This document shows positions 1-8,563 of a stretch of 64,000 nucleotides of DNA, in pieces (positions within the stretch are counted from its first letter, which is position 1; every line of letters begins with the position of its first letter). The translations under genes were made by a program, and so were the position numbers. The notes beneath the pieces were generated by a model, which saw only the letters and a program-made list of their open reading frames with translations, ran no database searches and was not told the DNA's origin. This DNA is from Tomitella fengzijianii (GTDB taxonomy: Bacteria; Actinomycetota; Actinomycetes; Mycobacteriales; Mycobacteriaceae), in contig NZ_CP041765.1 in assembly GCF_007559025.1 (NCBI RefSeq), forward strand, positions 1,174,679-1,238,678. The letters are read 5' to 3'.

Positions 1-409
1 CGACTCGGCGGAAACGGTCCACGGGCGAGAAGCCCAGGGCCACCGCGGCCTCGCGCTGGGGCACCGGCACCGCGCCCAGCGAGCCGCGTACCACCTCGGC
101 CCCGTAGGCCCCGTAGTTGAGGCCCAGCGCGAGGATGCCGCACAGCATCGGCGAGATCTCCACGCCGAGCTGGGGCAGGACGTAGAACAGCCAGAACATC
201 TGGACGACAAGGGATGTTCCGCGAAAGAACTCGATCACCACACGGGCCGCGCCGCGGACGACGACCGCGGGCGAGGTGGATGCCAGGCCCAGCGTGAACG
301 CCAGGATGAACATCAGAACCGTACCGCCCGCGGTCAACTCCAGGGTGACTACGAGACCGTGCTGGAAATCCGGAAGGTGGTCGAGTACAGCGTCGAGCTG
401 GTCTCCCAT
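1..409 (-). CDS. ehuC: ectoine/amino-acid ABC transporter permease, EhuC-like (3' end beyond window)
   Basis: This is the inner-membrane permease of a polar amino-acid/ectoine importer, working with the binding protein encoded just upstream. About 136 codons are visible, beginning MGDQLDAVLDHLPDFQHGL. Two hydrophobic segments follow, around residues 18-45 and 60-85. The typical EAA cytoplasmic-loop motif that docks the ATPase (REAAVALGFSPVDRFRRV) lies at the window edge. The ATG at 407-409 sits 5 bases after the binding-protein stop, so the two are co-transcribed. The remaining third of the protein, and presumably the partner permease and ATPase, lie outside the window. The ectoine assignment rests mainly on the neighbour; a general HisM-type amino-acid permease is the alternative. 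Confidence 0.75.
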   Translation of the reverse strand, partial: MGDQLDAVLDHLPDFQHGLVVTLELTAGGTVLMFILAFTLGLASTSPAVVVRGAARVVIEFFRGTSLVVQMFWLFYVLPQLGVEISPMLCGILALGLNYGAYGAEVVRGSLGAVPVPQREAAVALGFSPVDRFRRV

Positions 410-414
410 ACCGC

Positions 415-1332
415 TTACGGCAGCTTCCCGTCGCAGAACGCCTGCGTGGTCCAATCCGGGTCGGGCATCTCCGCCTCGCTGAAGCCGAAGTCACTGACCA
501 GCGAGAGGTAGCGTTGCTTGTCGGTGACGATGGGGCGGACCTTCTCGTTGAAGGCGTCGACCAGTTCGGTGTCGCCCTGGCGGAACGTCGCTGCGCCGCC
601 GCTGATCTGCGGGACGCCGTCGATGGCCTGGACGAACGAGGGCGTGACGTCCACGGGCGCATCCGGTTGCTGCTTCTTCATGTAGTGCAACGACACGCCG
701 GTGAGCGCGAAGGCGTCGACGCGGCCCGAGGTGACCGCGTCCATGCCGTCCTGCGCGGTGTCCACCGAGGTCTTGTTGATCCCCAGCTTGTCGCAGTATC
801 CGCTCTCGAGCGCACCCGCCATCACGGCGATGTTGGCGCCCTTGGCGGCCGCATCGTCGAGGTTCATCAGCCCCATCGGGTTGCCCGGCGGGGTCATCAG
901 CGCCGTGGTGTAGCGGAAGGTGGGGGTGGAGAAGGCCACCTCCTTGCAGCGCTCCGGCAGGATCGACATGTCGGCGCTGACGGCGTCGAACCGCCCCGCT
1001 TTGAGCCCGGGAATGAGCCCGCCCCAATCGACCAGCACGCCCTCGACCTTGTCGATGCCGAGCTCCTTGTAGGCGGCGCTGTCGATGGCGATCGCTGCGC
1101 CCGTGAGCTTCCCGTCCTCCTTGAAGCTGTGCGGCCGCTCGCCCGCGAAGCCGACGGTGATCTTGCCGGCGTCCTGCGCCTTCTGCAGCGTGTTCCCCGA
1201 CGCCGTGTCGCTTCCGCACCCTGCGAGCGTGAAGCCGGTGGCGGCCACGAGGCCCACTCCGCCGGCCCCCGCCAGGAATCCGCGCCGCGTAAAGCCCTGC
1301 GTAAGCGGCGTTGTCAATGACTGTCTGCTCAT
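415..1332 (-). CDS. ehuB: ectoine/hydroxyectoine-type ABC transporter substrate-binding lipoprotein, EhuB-like
   Basis: A 305-residue solute-binding protein of family 3. The chosen ATG (1330-1332) has GAGGAG 7 bases upstream; an in-frame ATG 10 codons earlier has no such site. The N-terminus carries a twin-arginine stretch (TRRGFLAG, RR at 16-17) and a lipobox LAGC with Cys39, so the mature protein should be exported, possibly by Tat, and lipid-anchored outside the membrane. EGVLVDWGGLIPGLKAGRFD and the later GRVDAFALT segment resemble EhuB ectoine-binding proteins. That resemblance, and the adjacent permease, suggest uptake of ectoine or a related compatible solute. Substrate identity is inferred, and another polar amino acid is possible. 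Confidence 0.72.
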   Translation of the reverse strand: MSRQSLTTPLTQGFTRRGFLAGAGGVGLVAATGFTLAGCGSDTASGNTLQKAQDAGKITVGFAGERPHSFKEDGKLTGAAIAIDSAAYKELGIDKVEGVLVDWGGLIPGLKAGRFDAVSADMSILPERCKEVAFSTPTFRYTTALMTPPGNPMGLMNLDDAAAKGANIAVMAGALESGYCDKLGINKTSVDTAQDGMDAVTSGRVDAFALTGVSLHYMKKQQPDAPVDVTPSFVQAIDGVPQISGGAATFRQGDTELVDAFNEKVRPIVTDKQRYLSLVSDFGFSEAEMPDPDWTTQAFCDGKLP

Positions 1333-1450
1333 GATCGCGCTCCTCGCCGCGGCGGCCGGCACGCGGGCGCCACTCGTCGGTTGCTTCCGTGCCTTCGGTC
1401 GAATGTGACCTTATAGGTAATTCGCCCCCGATGTGATCGGCACCCCGGAA

Positions 1451-3013
1451 TCACGCCTCGGGGGAGATGCGATCGTGATGTGGCGTTCGCCCCTGTGCGC
1501 CGCGTCCACCGCGTGCGGGCTTCGGGATCAGCAGCGCCACCGCACATGCCAGGGCGGCGGCGCCTGCGGCGGCGTAGTACGCGGTGTCGAAGGCGCCCGG
1601 CGCAGGCAGATGCGCCAGGGACCCGGGCACGCCGCCCGCCTGCCCGGCCGCGAGGTCGGCCGCGGTCACGGTCATCGCGGTGAGCAGCGCCGCCACCACC
1701 GCGCTGGCAGTGGACGTGCCGATGGACCGGAGCAGCGAGTTGAGCCCGTTCGCGGAGGCGGTCTCGGTGCGCGGGACGGACTCCATGATGAGCATCGGCA
1801 TCGACGAGTACGTGATGGCGGTGCCGATGCTGACGAACATGGCCCCGAGCACGATGAAAGCGACCGAATGGTCCAGCTGGGTCCGCGCGAGGTACGCGAC
1901 GGCCATGACGGCCGCACCGACGAACAGCGTGGTGCGGGGCCCACGGCGGTTGGTGATGTACGCGGAGAACGGCGAGAACAATGCCATCGCCATGCCGCCG
2001 GGGATCATCGCGAAGCCGGCGGCCATGACGGACAGCCCGAACCCGTGGGCGAGGGAGTCCGGAAGCTGGAGCTGCTGCGTGGTCAGCAGCATGTTCGCGT
2101 ACATGGAGAAACCGACGAGAGCGGACGCGGCGTTGGTGAGCAGGACCGGCCTGCGGGTGGAGGTGCGCAGGTCCACCAGCGGGTTGGTGACCCGCCGCTC
2201 GAACGGGATCCAGACGACGAGCAACGCCGCGGCAAGCGCGAAGGTGGCCAGGGTGCCGGGGCTCGACCAGCCCCATGCGCCGCCCTTCGTGATCGCCATG
2301 AGCAGCGCGGTCAAGGCGCCGGACAGGAGGAGCGCGCCGAACCAGTCGAAGCGTCCGCCGGTGCGCACCGGCGACTCCGGTACGACGATGCGCACCGCCA
2401 CGAGCATGATCGCGCCGAACGCCGCGGGCACCCAGAAGATCCCCTGCCAGCCGATCGCGGCGTCGATCATCCCGGCGAGGGGCAGGGCGAGCGCGCTGCC
2501 GATTCCGAGGGTCGCGCTCATCAGGGCGGTCGCCCCGGCAACCTTGCGGGCCGGCAGGTGGTCGCGGAGCAGCGAGATGCCCACGGGGATCAGTGCGATG
2601 GCGAATCCCTGCAGCCCGCGGCCGACGACGGCCGCGGCGAAAGACGCGGACACGGCGGGCAGCGCGGAGCCTGTCACCATGAACGCCAGCGACACCTGCA
2701 GCATCCGCTTCTTGCCCACCATGTCGGCGAGCCGGGAGATCAACGGCGTCCCCACGGCGGCCGTGAGCAGGGTGATGGTGATCAGCCAGGAGGCGTCGTC
2801 CGCGCGAACGCCGAAGATCGTCGGGAACTCCGGCAGGATCGGCACCACCATCGTCTGCAGCAACGCCACCGACGTGCCGGTGAGGCACAGGACGAGCGTG
2901 ATGAGCGACGGCGATCGGTGGGGCGCGGCCGCCACCTCGCCGCCCGGCGCGGGCGGCGATGGGGGCCCCGGCAGCTCCGGGGCGCCGGCCTCCGCCGCGC
3001 GCCGCCGGATCAC
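1451..3013 (-). CDS. MFS drug/metabolite exporter, DHA2 type
   Basis: A 520-residue major facilitator protein with about 14 hydrophobic segments. It has the loop 2-3 signature region SRLADMVGKKRM (motif A-like) and an LPLAGMIDAAIGWQGIFWV segment typical of the drug:H+ antiporter-2 group. It should pump a hydrophobic compound out across the cytoplasmic membrane by proton antiport. The GTG start (3011-3013) overlaps the TGA of the upstream phosphodiesterase as GTGA, so the two are translationally coupled. The N-terminal 35 residues are Pro/Ala-rich and cytoplasmic. The substrate is unknown; coupling to a phosphodiesterase does not reveal it. Confidence 0.82.
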   Translation of the reverse strand: MIRRRAAEAGAPELPGPPSPPAPGGEVAAAPHRSPSLITLVLCLTGTSVALLQTMVVPILPEFPTIFGVRADDASWLITITLLTAAVGTPLISRLADMVGKKRMLQVSLAFMVTGSALPAVSASFAAAVVGRGLQGFAIALIPVGISLLRDHLPARKVAGATALMSATLGIGSALALPLAGMIDAAIGWQGIFWVPAAFGAIMLVAVRIVVPESPVRTGGRFDWFGALLLSGALTALLMAITKGGAWGWSSPGTLATFALAAALLVVWIPFERRVTNPLVDLRTSTRRPVLLTNAASALVGFSMYANMLLTTQQLQLPDSLAHGFGLSVMAAGFAMIPGGMAMALFSPFSAYITNRRGPRTTLFVGAAVMAVAYLARTQLDHSVAFIVLGAMFVSIGTAITYSSMPMLIMESVPRTETASANGLNSLLRSIGTSTASAVVAALLTAMTVTAADLAAGQAGGVPGSLAHLPAPGAFDTAYYAAAGAAALACAVALLIPKPARGGRGAQGRTPHHDRISPEA

Positions 3014-4257
3014 CGGAACCCCAGAAGCGGGATCTCGCGTTCGACGGGGGTCAGAGCTCCGTGGTGCCCGATGAGCCGAGACTGCAGCGGCTCGTGCGAC
3101 CGGCGGATGAGCGCCGACGTCCCGGTGGCGACGGCCAGCACGTCGCCGATGCGCCTGCGCGCATCGTCGGTGACGACGGGGCCGAACCAGCCGCGCGCGA
3201 TGGCGTCGTCGCGCTCGACGACGGTGAACCGCTGCTCCGGCCGGCCGGCCGCGCGCGCGGCCAGCGTTTCCGACCAGCGGTCACGCACGTCCGGGGCCGC
3301 GCCGTCGCGCGTGTAGACGTGCCTGTCGCGGGGCTCGCCGCCGATCAGCCGCACGCCGTCGAGCATGTCGGACTCCGCGTCGTGGTCGTCGATGTCCAGC
3401 GGGTCGTCGATCGCGAGCATGCCGTGATCGGCGGTGACGATGAGCGCCGCGTCGTCCGGCAGGTCGCGGACGATCGAGGCGGCCAGCAGGTCCACCTGGG
3501 CGAGCTCGTCGCGCCAGGAGTCGGAGTCGGGCCCGCGCACGTGTCCGGTGAGGTCCAGGTCGCCGTGGTACGCGTAGACCAGCGCACGGTCGGAGGCGCC
3601 GAGCGCGGCCACGGAGCGTGCGGCGAGGTCGCCCAGGGCGAACGTCGCGTCGAACCGGCCGCCGCGCAGCGACGCCCTGGTGAGACCGGACTTCGCCTGA
3701 TACCCGGGCGCCACCCGGGTGACGGCGATGCCCGCCTCGGCGGCGCGTTCGAAGGCCGTGGCGCGGGGCTGGAACCGCTCCGGGGGCAGCTCCGCGAGCA
3801 GGTCCACGTGGTCGCCCTCGCCGTGCAGGCGCCAGCGCAGCGGATTCATCGCGCGATCAAACCCGGGGACGGCCATGAGATAACCGACCAGGCCGTGCTC
3901 GCCCGGGGGCACGCCGGTGCCCAGGGAGCTGAGGCTCACCGCGGTGGTCGACGGGAAGCCGGTCCCGATCACCCGCATCGACGCCGAGGTGGCGGGGGCG
4001 CGGCGGGTGGTCAGCAGCGGCGCCGCGTCGGCGCAGGCCGCGAGTTGGCGTGCGCCCATTCCGTCGACCAGCAGGATGCACAGCCGGCGCACCGGTGCCG
4101 GGCCCAGCAGCGACTGCAGATCCAGCCGGTCGGCCTCGCCCGGGAGTCCGAGCACGGCGAGCGCACTGGGCACGAGGTCGGCGATCGTGCCGGAACCGTA
4201 TGCGGGAGCGGGCATGGCCGGGTCGTGCGGCCGGGGAGAGGAAGTGACCGTCGCCAT
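3010..4257 (-). CDS. alkaline-phosphatase-superfamily phosphodiesterase / nucleotide pyrophosphatase
   Basis: A 415-residue type I phosphodiesterase/nucleotide pyrophosphatase-like protein. Metal-site motifs are LLVDGMG, GFPSTTAVSLSSLGTG (the Thr in the PSTT stretch is the expected nucleophile), YHGDLDLTGH, TADHGM and a final GHHG. No signal peptide or membrane segment is evident, so it is probably cytoplasmic. The ATG at 4255-4257 was chosen; the open frame continues upstream but only across the divergent regulator. The stop overlaps the start of the MFS gene. Its start lies 45 bases from the divergent TetR gene, so the two genes share a very short promoter region. The natural substrate is not determinable from sequence. 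Confidence 0.8.
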   Translation of the reverse strand: MATVTSSPRPHDPAMPAPAYGSGTIADLVPSALAVLGLPGEADRLDLQSLLGPAPVRRLCILLVDGMGARQLAACADAAPLLTTRRAPATSASMRVIGTGFPSTTAVSLSSLGTGVPPGEHGLVGYLMAVPGFDRAMNPLRWRLHGEGDHVDLLAELPPERFQPRATAFERAAEAGIAVTRVAPGYQAKSGLTRASLRGGRFDATFALGDLAARSVAALGASDRALVYAYHGDLDLTGHVRGPDSDSWRDELAQVDLLAASIVRDLPDDAALIVTADHGMLAIDDPLDIDDHDAESDMLDGVRLIGGEPRDRHVYTRDGAAPDVRDRWSETLAARAAGRPEQRFTVVERDDAIARGWFGPVVTDDARRRIGDVLAVATGTSALIRRSHEPLQSRLIGHHGALTPVEREIPLLGFR

Positions 4258-4302
4258 CACCTGAGGGTATCCGGGCGCCGTGCGCATCGTATTGTCGGCG
4301 GC

Positions 4303-4947
4303 ATGACCGGAGTCGAACCGGAAAGCGCGGACACCGCCGCGGAGGGTGGCACGCTGCGCGACCGGCAGAAGGCCGACAGGCGCCTGCGCCTCCTCGACGC
4401 GGCGGCGCGCCTGTTCGCCGACCGCGGCTACGGCGGCGTCTCGATGCGCGACCTCGGTGCTGCGGCGGACGTGAGCGGCCCGGCGGTGTACCGGCACTTC
4501 GCGAGCAAGCAGGACGTGCTCGTGGAGCTTCTCGTGGGGATCAGCGAACGGCTCCTGGCCGACGGGAAGGCGCAGGTGGCGATGGCGGACGGCCCCGAGG
4601 ACGCGCTCGAGCGCCTGGTGGCCGCGCACGCCCGGTTCGCGGTGGCCGACGAGGATCTGATCCGCATCCAGGACCGCAGCCTGGCGGTGCTCGCCCCGGA
4701 GGCCGAGCGGCGCGTCCGCCGATTGCAGCGTGAGTACGTCGAACTGTGGGCGAGCACGTTGCGCGAACTGGATGCCGGGCTGTCGGTGCGCGACGCCCGG
4801 TTTCGCGCGCACGCGGCATTCGGGCTGATGAACTCGACGCCGCACGCGCCGTCGGTGGACGCGGTCGGGGGAGACCACGCTGTGCGCCTGCTGTCGGCGA
4901 TGGCGCTGGCGGCGCTGCGCGCGCCGCTCGCCGACTGGCCGGTGTAG
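4303..4947 (+). CDS. bkaR: TetR-family repressor of the branched-chain acid operon, BkaR-like
   Basis: A 214-residue TetR regulator. Its N-terminal helix-turn-helix runs through FADRGYGGVSMRDLGAAADVSGPAVYRHFASKQ in pieces (about residues 38-70); the ligand domain is more divergent. It sits immediately upstream of acyl-CoA ligase, AccD1, AccA1, FadE19, MaoC and CitE genes, the same neighbourhood as mycobacterial Rv2506/BkaR. BkaR is known to repress a branched-chain keto-acid operon. Here it is co-oriented with its likely target, which starts 273 bases downstream behind a clear TetR-style palindrome at 5120-5134. Acyl-CoA thioesters are the probable inducers by family analogy. Confidence 0.78.
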   Translation: MTGVEPESADTAAEGGTLRDRQKADRRLRLLDAAARLFADRGYGGVSMRDLGAAADVSGPAVYRHFASKQDVLVELLVGISERLLADGKAQVAMADGPEDALERLVAAHARFAVADEDLIRIQDRSLAVLAPEAERRVRRLQREYVELWASTLRELDAGLSVRDARFRAHAAFGLMNSTPHAPSVDAVGGDHAVRLLSAMALAALRAPLADWPV

Positions 4948-5084
4948 AAGCGTCCCCGCGTTCTCGCAGGCCCCCGCCCGCCAAGCCCCTCTCCTGGGCC
5001 GTCCTGTCTCGGGTCGGCCCTCGCTCGATGATCACGCTGTCCGTGCTTACCCGGCCACGGAATGCTCGGACGTCCCAGTGATGG

Positions 5085-5113
5085 TGGACACATGGACGCC
5101 CCGGTGCTAGTCT
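5085..5113 (+). promoter_or_regulatory. sigma70-type promoter of the leucine-catabolic operon
   Basis: TGGACA (5085-5090) and TAGTCT (5108-5113) are separated by exactly 17 bases, a good vegetative promoter pair for an actinobacterium. The predicted start of transcription falls around 5120, inside the palindrome at 5120-5134, about 100 bases before the first gene. The rest of 4948-5220 shows no coding potential of its own. Confidence 0.55.
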
Positions 5114-5119
5114 CAGTTA

Positions 5120-5134
5120 TCGGTTGTTAACCGA
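5120..5134. promoter_or_regulatory. candidate BkaR operator (TCGGTT-GTT-AACCGA)
   Basis: This is a perfect inverted repeat with 6-base half-sites and a 3-base spacer. It lies just downstream of the predicted -10 box, over the expected transcription start. Position, symmetry and the adjacent TetR gene all fit an operator that blocks initiation. The half-site CGGTT/AACCG recurs with wider spacing at 13278-13294. Confidence 0.6.
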
Positions 5135-5220
5135 GTGCGGGGTCGAGGTACTGCCCGGCCCGGGCGCTTGCCGTCAGCCGGACGTCCTGCACGGAGCACC
5201 ACCGGAATCGGGAGAGCAGA

Positions 5221-6882
5221 ATGGTCGATGCGGATCGCCGCGGAGTTTCCGCGGACCGGGGGGAACTGTCGTACGCGCAGGGCGAGGGGGCGCCGCCGCT
5301 GCTGGAGCAGACGATCGGGGCGAACTTGGCCGCCACCGCCGCGCGCCACCCGGAGCACGAAGCCCTGGTGGACTGCGCCGCCGGGCTGCGCTGGACCTAC
5401 ACCGAGATGCGCACGGCGGTCCGCCGGCTGGCCGCGGGGCTGCTGCGCGCGGGCGTCGGCAAGGGGGACCGGGTGGGGATCTGGGCCCCCAACCGCTGGG
5501 AATGGGTGATCGTCCAGTTCGCCACGGCGGAGATCGGTGCCGTCCTGGTGAACATCAACCCCGCCTACCGTGCGTTCGAGCTCGAGTACGCACTCGGACA
5601 GTCCGGCATCAAGACGGTGTTCGCGGCGGAGAGCTTCAAGGACTCCGACTACCGCGCGATGCTCGACGAGGTCGCGCCCCGGTGCCCCGCCCTCGCCGAC
5701 GTCGTGTACCTGGGTTCCGCCCGGTGGGCGGAACTGGCGGACCGCCCGCTCGACGACGCCGCCGAGGCGCGGTTGGCGGAGGCGGCCGCGCAACTCGACC
5801 GGAACGACCCGATCAACATCCAGTACACCTCCGGCACCACCGGGCGGCCCAAGGGCGCCACGCTGACCCACCGCAACATCCTCAACAACGGGTTCATGGT
5901 GGGCGAGCTGATCGACTACACCGAGCACGACCGCATCTGCATCCCGGTGCCCTTCTACCACTGCTTCGGCATGGTGATGGGCAACCTGGCCGCCACCAGC
6001 CACGGCGCCGCGATGGTGATCCCCGCGCCGGGGTTCGACCCGCAGGCCACGCTGCGTGCCGTGCAGGACGAGCGCTGCACGAGCCTCTACGGGGTGCCGA
6101 CGATGTTCATCGCGGAACTGGGGCTGGCGGACTTCGACTCCTTCGATCTGTCCGGACTGCGCACCGGCATCATGGCCGGGTCGACGTGCCCGGCGGAGGT
6201 CATGCGCAAGGTCATCGACCGGATGAACATGAAGGACGTCTCGATCTGCTACGGCATGACCGAGACTTCGCCGGTGTCCACGCAGACCCGCACTGCCGAC
6301 ACGCTCGAACAGCGCGTGGGCACCGTCGGGCGTGCGGGACCCCACGTGGAGGTCAAGGTGATCGACCCGGTCGACGGTTCCACGCTGCCCCGCGGGGCTG
6401 CCGGCGAGTTCTGCAGCCGCGGATACCTCGTGATGCGGGGCTACTGGGAGGACCGGGCGAAAACCGACGAAGCCATCGATGCCGACGGCTGGATGCACAC
6501 CGGCGACCTGGCGGTGATGGACGCGGACGGCTACGTGAGCATCACGGGGCGGATCAAGGACATGGTGATCCGGGGCGGCGAGAACATCTACCCGCGCGAG
6601 ATCGAGGAGTTCCTCTACACGCACCCGGACATCGTCGACGCGCAGGTGATCGGCGTGCCGGACGAGAAGTTCGGGGAGGAGCTCATGGTGTGGGTCAAGC
6701 TGCGCGAGGGTGCGTCGCCGTTGACAGCGGACGGGCTGCGGGAGTTCTGCCGCGGCAAGCTCGCGCACTTCAAGATCCCCCGATATGTGCACATCGTCGA
6801 CGACTTCCCGATGACCGTCACCGGGAAGATCCGGAAGGTGCAGATGCGGTCCGAGGCCCTCGAGCTGATCGGGAGGAAATGA
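5221..6882 (+). CDS. acyl-CoA synthetase (AMP-binding), FadD35-like
   Basis: A 553-residue ANL-superfamily ligase that activates a carboxylic acid as acyl-AMP and then acyl-CoA in the cytoplasm. Motifs in order are [11 protein letters not shown] (P-loop, about residues 201-211), YGMTE (about 345), the hinge region TGDLAVMD...[17 protein letters not shown], and the C-terminal catalytic lysine in [10 protein letters not shown]. It is the first gene of the leucine-type operon, as FadD35 is in mycobacteria. It may therefore activate isovalerate, methylcrotonate-like or other short branched acids. AGCAGA just before ATG 5221 is a weak ribosome site. It overlaps the carboxylase gene by one base. 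Confidence 0.85.
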   Translation: MVDADRRGVSADRGELSYAQGEGAPPLLEQTIGANLAATAARHPEHEALVDCAAGLRWTYTEMRTAVRRLAAGLLRAGVGKGDRVGIWAPNRWEWVIVQFATAEIGAVLVNINPAYRAFELEYALGQSGIKTVFAAESFKDSDYRAMLDEVAPRCPALADVVYLGSARWAELADRPLDDAAEARLAEAAAQLDRNDPINIQYTSGTTGRPKGATLTHRNILNNGFMVGELIDYTEHDRICIPVPFYHCFGMVMGNLAATSHGAAMVIPAPGFDPQATLRAVQDERCTSLYGVPTMFIAELGLADFDSFDLSGLRTGIMAGSTCPAEVMRKVIDRMNMKDVSICYGMTETSPVSTQTRTADTLEQRVGTVGRAGPHVEVKVIDPVDGSTLPRGAAGEFCSRGYLVMRGYWEDRAKTDEAIDADGWMHTGDLAVMDADGYVSITGRIKDMVIRGGENIYPREIEEFLYTHPDIVDAQVIGVPDEKFGEELMVWVKLREGASPLTADGLREFCRGKLAHFKIPRYVHIVDDFPMTVTGKIRKVQMRSEALELIGRK

Positions 6883-8555
6883 TGGCGACCACGGATACCG
6901 CGGAGCGCACCGGGAGCGCCGGCCGGAACGGCAGCGGAACGGGCAGCACCGGAACGAGCAGCGCGGGCGGGTCTTTCGGTGACCAGCACCGTGCGCTGGT
7001 CACCGAGCTGCGCGAACGGTTGGCGGCTGCGGCGCTGGGCGGCGGCGAACGCGCCCGGCAGCGGCACGTCGACCGTGGGAAGCTGCTCCCGCGCGACAGG
7101 GTGGAGCGGCTCCTGGACCCGGGCTCGCCGTTCCTCGAGATCGCTCCGCTGGCGGCCGGCGGCATGTACGACGACGAGTGCCCGGGCGCGGGCGTCATCG
7201 CCGGCGTCGGACGGGTGGCCGGCCGCGAGTGCGTGATCGTCGCGAACGACGCCACCGTCAAGGGCGGCACCTACTATCCGATGACGGTCAAGAAGCACCT
7301 GCGGGCGCAGGAGGTGGCGCTGCAGAACAATCTGCCGTGCATCTACCTCGTCGACTCGGGCGGCGCGTTCCTGCCCCGGCAGGACGAGGTGTTCCCGGAC
7401 CGCGACCACTTCGGCAGGATCTTCTACAACCAGGCGACGATGAGCGCGCGGGGCATCCCGCAGATCGCGGCGGTCATGGGCTCGTGCACGGCGGGCGGCG
7501 CCTACGTGCCTGCGATGAGCGACGAGGCCGTCATCGTCCGCGAACAGGGCACGATCTTCCTGGGCGGGCCGCCGCTGGTGAAGGCGGCGACCGGCGAGGT
7601 GGTGACCGCGGAAGAACTCGGCGGCGGTGATCTGCACTCGAAGGTCTCCGGGGTCACCGATCATCTCGCCGACGACGACGAGGACGCGCTCGAGACGGTC
7701 CGCCGCATCGCGGGCACCTTCGGCCCGCGCGCGGACACCCCGTGGGAGGTGGCCGAATCCGCACCGCCGCTCCACGATCCGGAGACCGTCTACGACGTGG
7801 TCCCGCCGGACTCCCGCATCCCGTACGACGTGCGCGAGGTCATCAGCCGCATCGTCGACGGCGGCGCCGGGCCCGGCGCCGTGGAGAACGGATTCCAGGA
7901 GTTCAAGGCGGAGTACGGCAAGACGCTCGTCACCGGGTTCGCGCGCGTGCACGGGCACCCCGTCGGCATCGTCGCCAACGCCGGCGTGCTCTTCTCCGAG
8001 TCGGCGATGAAGGGCGCCCACTTCATCGAGCTGTGCGACAAGCGGAGCATCCCGCTGCTGTTCCTGCAGAACATCTCCGGGTTCATGGTGGGCCGCGACT
8101 ACGAGGCGGGCGGGATCGCCAAGCACGGCGCCAAAATGGTCACCGCCGTCGCCTGCGCCCGGGTCCCCAAGCTCACCGTCGTCATCGGCGGCAGCTACGG
8201 CGCCGGCAACTACTCGATGTGCGGGCGGGCGTATTCGCCGCGTTTCCTGTGGATGTGGCCCAACGCGCGGATCTCCGTGATGGGCGGCGAGCAGGCCGCC
8301 TCGGTACTGGCCACGGTGCACGGCGACCGGCTCGAGTCCCAGGGGGAGAGCTGGTCCGACGAGGACATCGAGCGGTTCAAGGCCCCGCTGCGCGACCAGT
8401 ACGAGCGGCAGGGCAACCCCTACTATTCGACGGCCCGGCTGTGGGACGACGGCGTCATCGACCCCGCCGACACGCGCACCGTCGTGGGTCTGGCGCTGGC
8501 CGCAGCGGCGAACGCCCCGCTCGAGCCGGTCTCCTACGGCGTCTTCAGGATGTGA
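6882..8555 (+). CDS. accD1: methylcrotonyl-CoA carboxylase beta subunit, AccD1
   Basis: A 557-residue carboxyltransferase subunit. Both crotonase-fold halves are present. The first has [21 protein letters not shown] and [18 protein letters not shown]; the second has [20 protein letters not shown] and [15 protein letters not shown], which form acyl-CoA and carboxybiotin pockets. This pattern is typical of MCC-beta. With AccA1 it converts 3-methylcrotonyl-CoA to 3-methylglutaconyl-CoA in leucine breakdown, as shown for the mycobacterial AccA1-AccD1 complex. Of two adjacent ATGs, the second (6882) is better spaced (5 bases) from GGGAGG at 6871-6876. The first ~35 residues are a Gly/Ser/Thr-rich linker not seen in most homologs. 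Confidence 0.9.
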   Translation: MATTDTAERTGSAGRNGSGTGSTGTSSAGGSFGDQHRALVTELRERLAAAALGGGERARQRHVDRGKLLPRDRVERLLDPGSPFLEIAPLAAGGMYDDECPGAGVIAGVGRVAGRECVIVANDATVKGGTYYPMTVKKHLRAQEVALQNNLPCIYLVDSGGAFLPRQDEVFPDRDHFGRIFYNQATMSARGIPQIAAVMGSCTAGGAYVPAMSDEAVIVREQGTIFLGGPPLVKAATGEVVTAEELGGGDLHSKVSGVTDHLADDDEDALETVRRIAGTFGPRADTPWEVAESAPPLHDPETVYDVVPPDSRIPYDVREVISRIVDGGAGPGAVENGFQEFKAEYGKTLVTGFARVHGHPVGIVANAGVLFSESAMKGAHFIELCDKRSIPLLFLQNISGFMVGRDYEAGGIAKHGAKMVTAVACARVPKLTVVIGGSYGAGNYSMCGRAYSPRFLWMWPNARISVMGGEQAASVLATVHGDRLESQGESWSDEDIERFKAPLRDQYERQGNPYYSTARLWDDGVIDPADTRTVVGLALAAAANAPLEPVSYGVFRM

Positions 8556-8563
8556 GTGAAACG

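Noticed and set aside
1433-3316. Long plus-strand open frame (over 600 codons) opposite the MFS and phosphodiesterase genes
   Set aside because: It is Arg/Gly/His-rich with no domain, and lies antisense to well-supported genes; long spurious frames are expected at this GC content.
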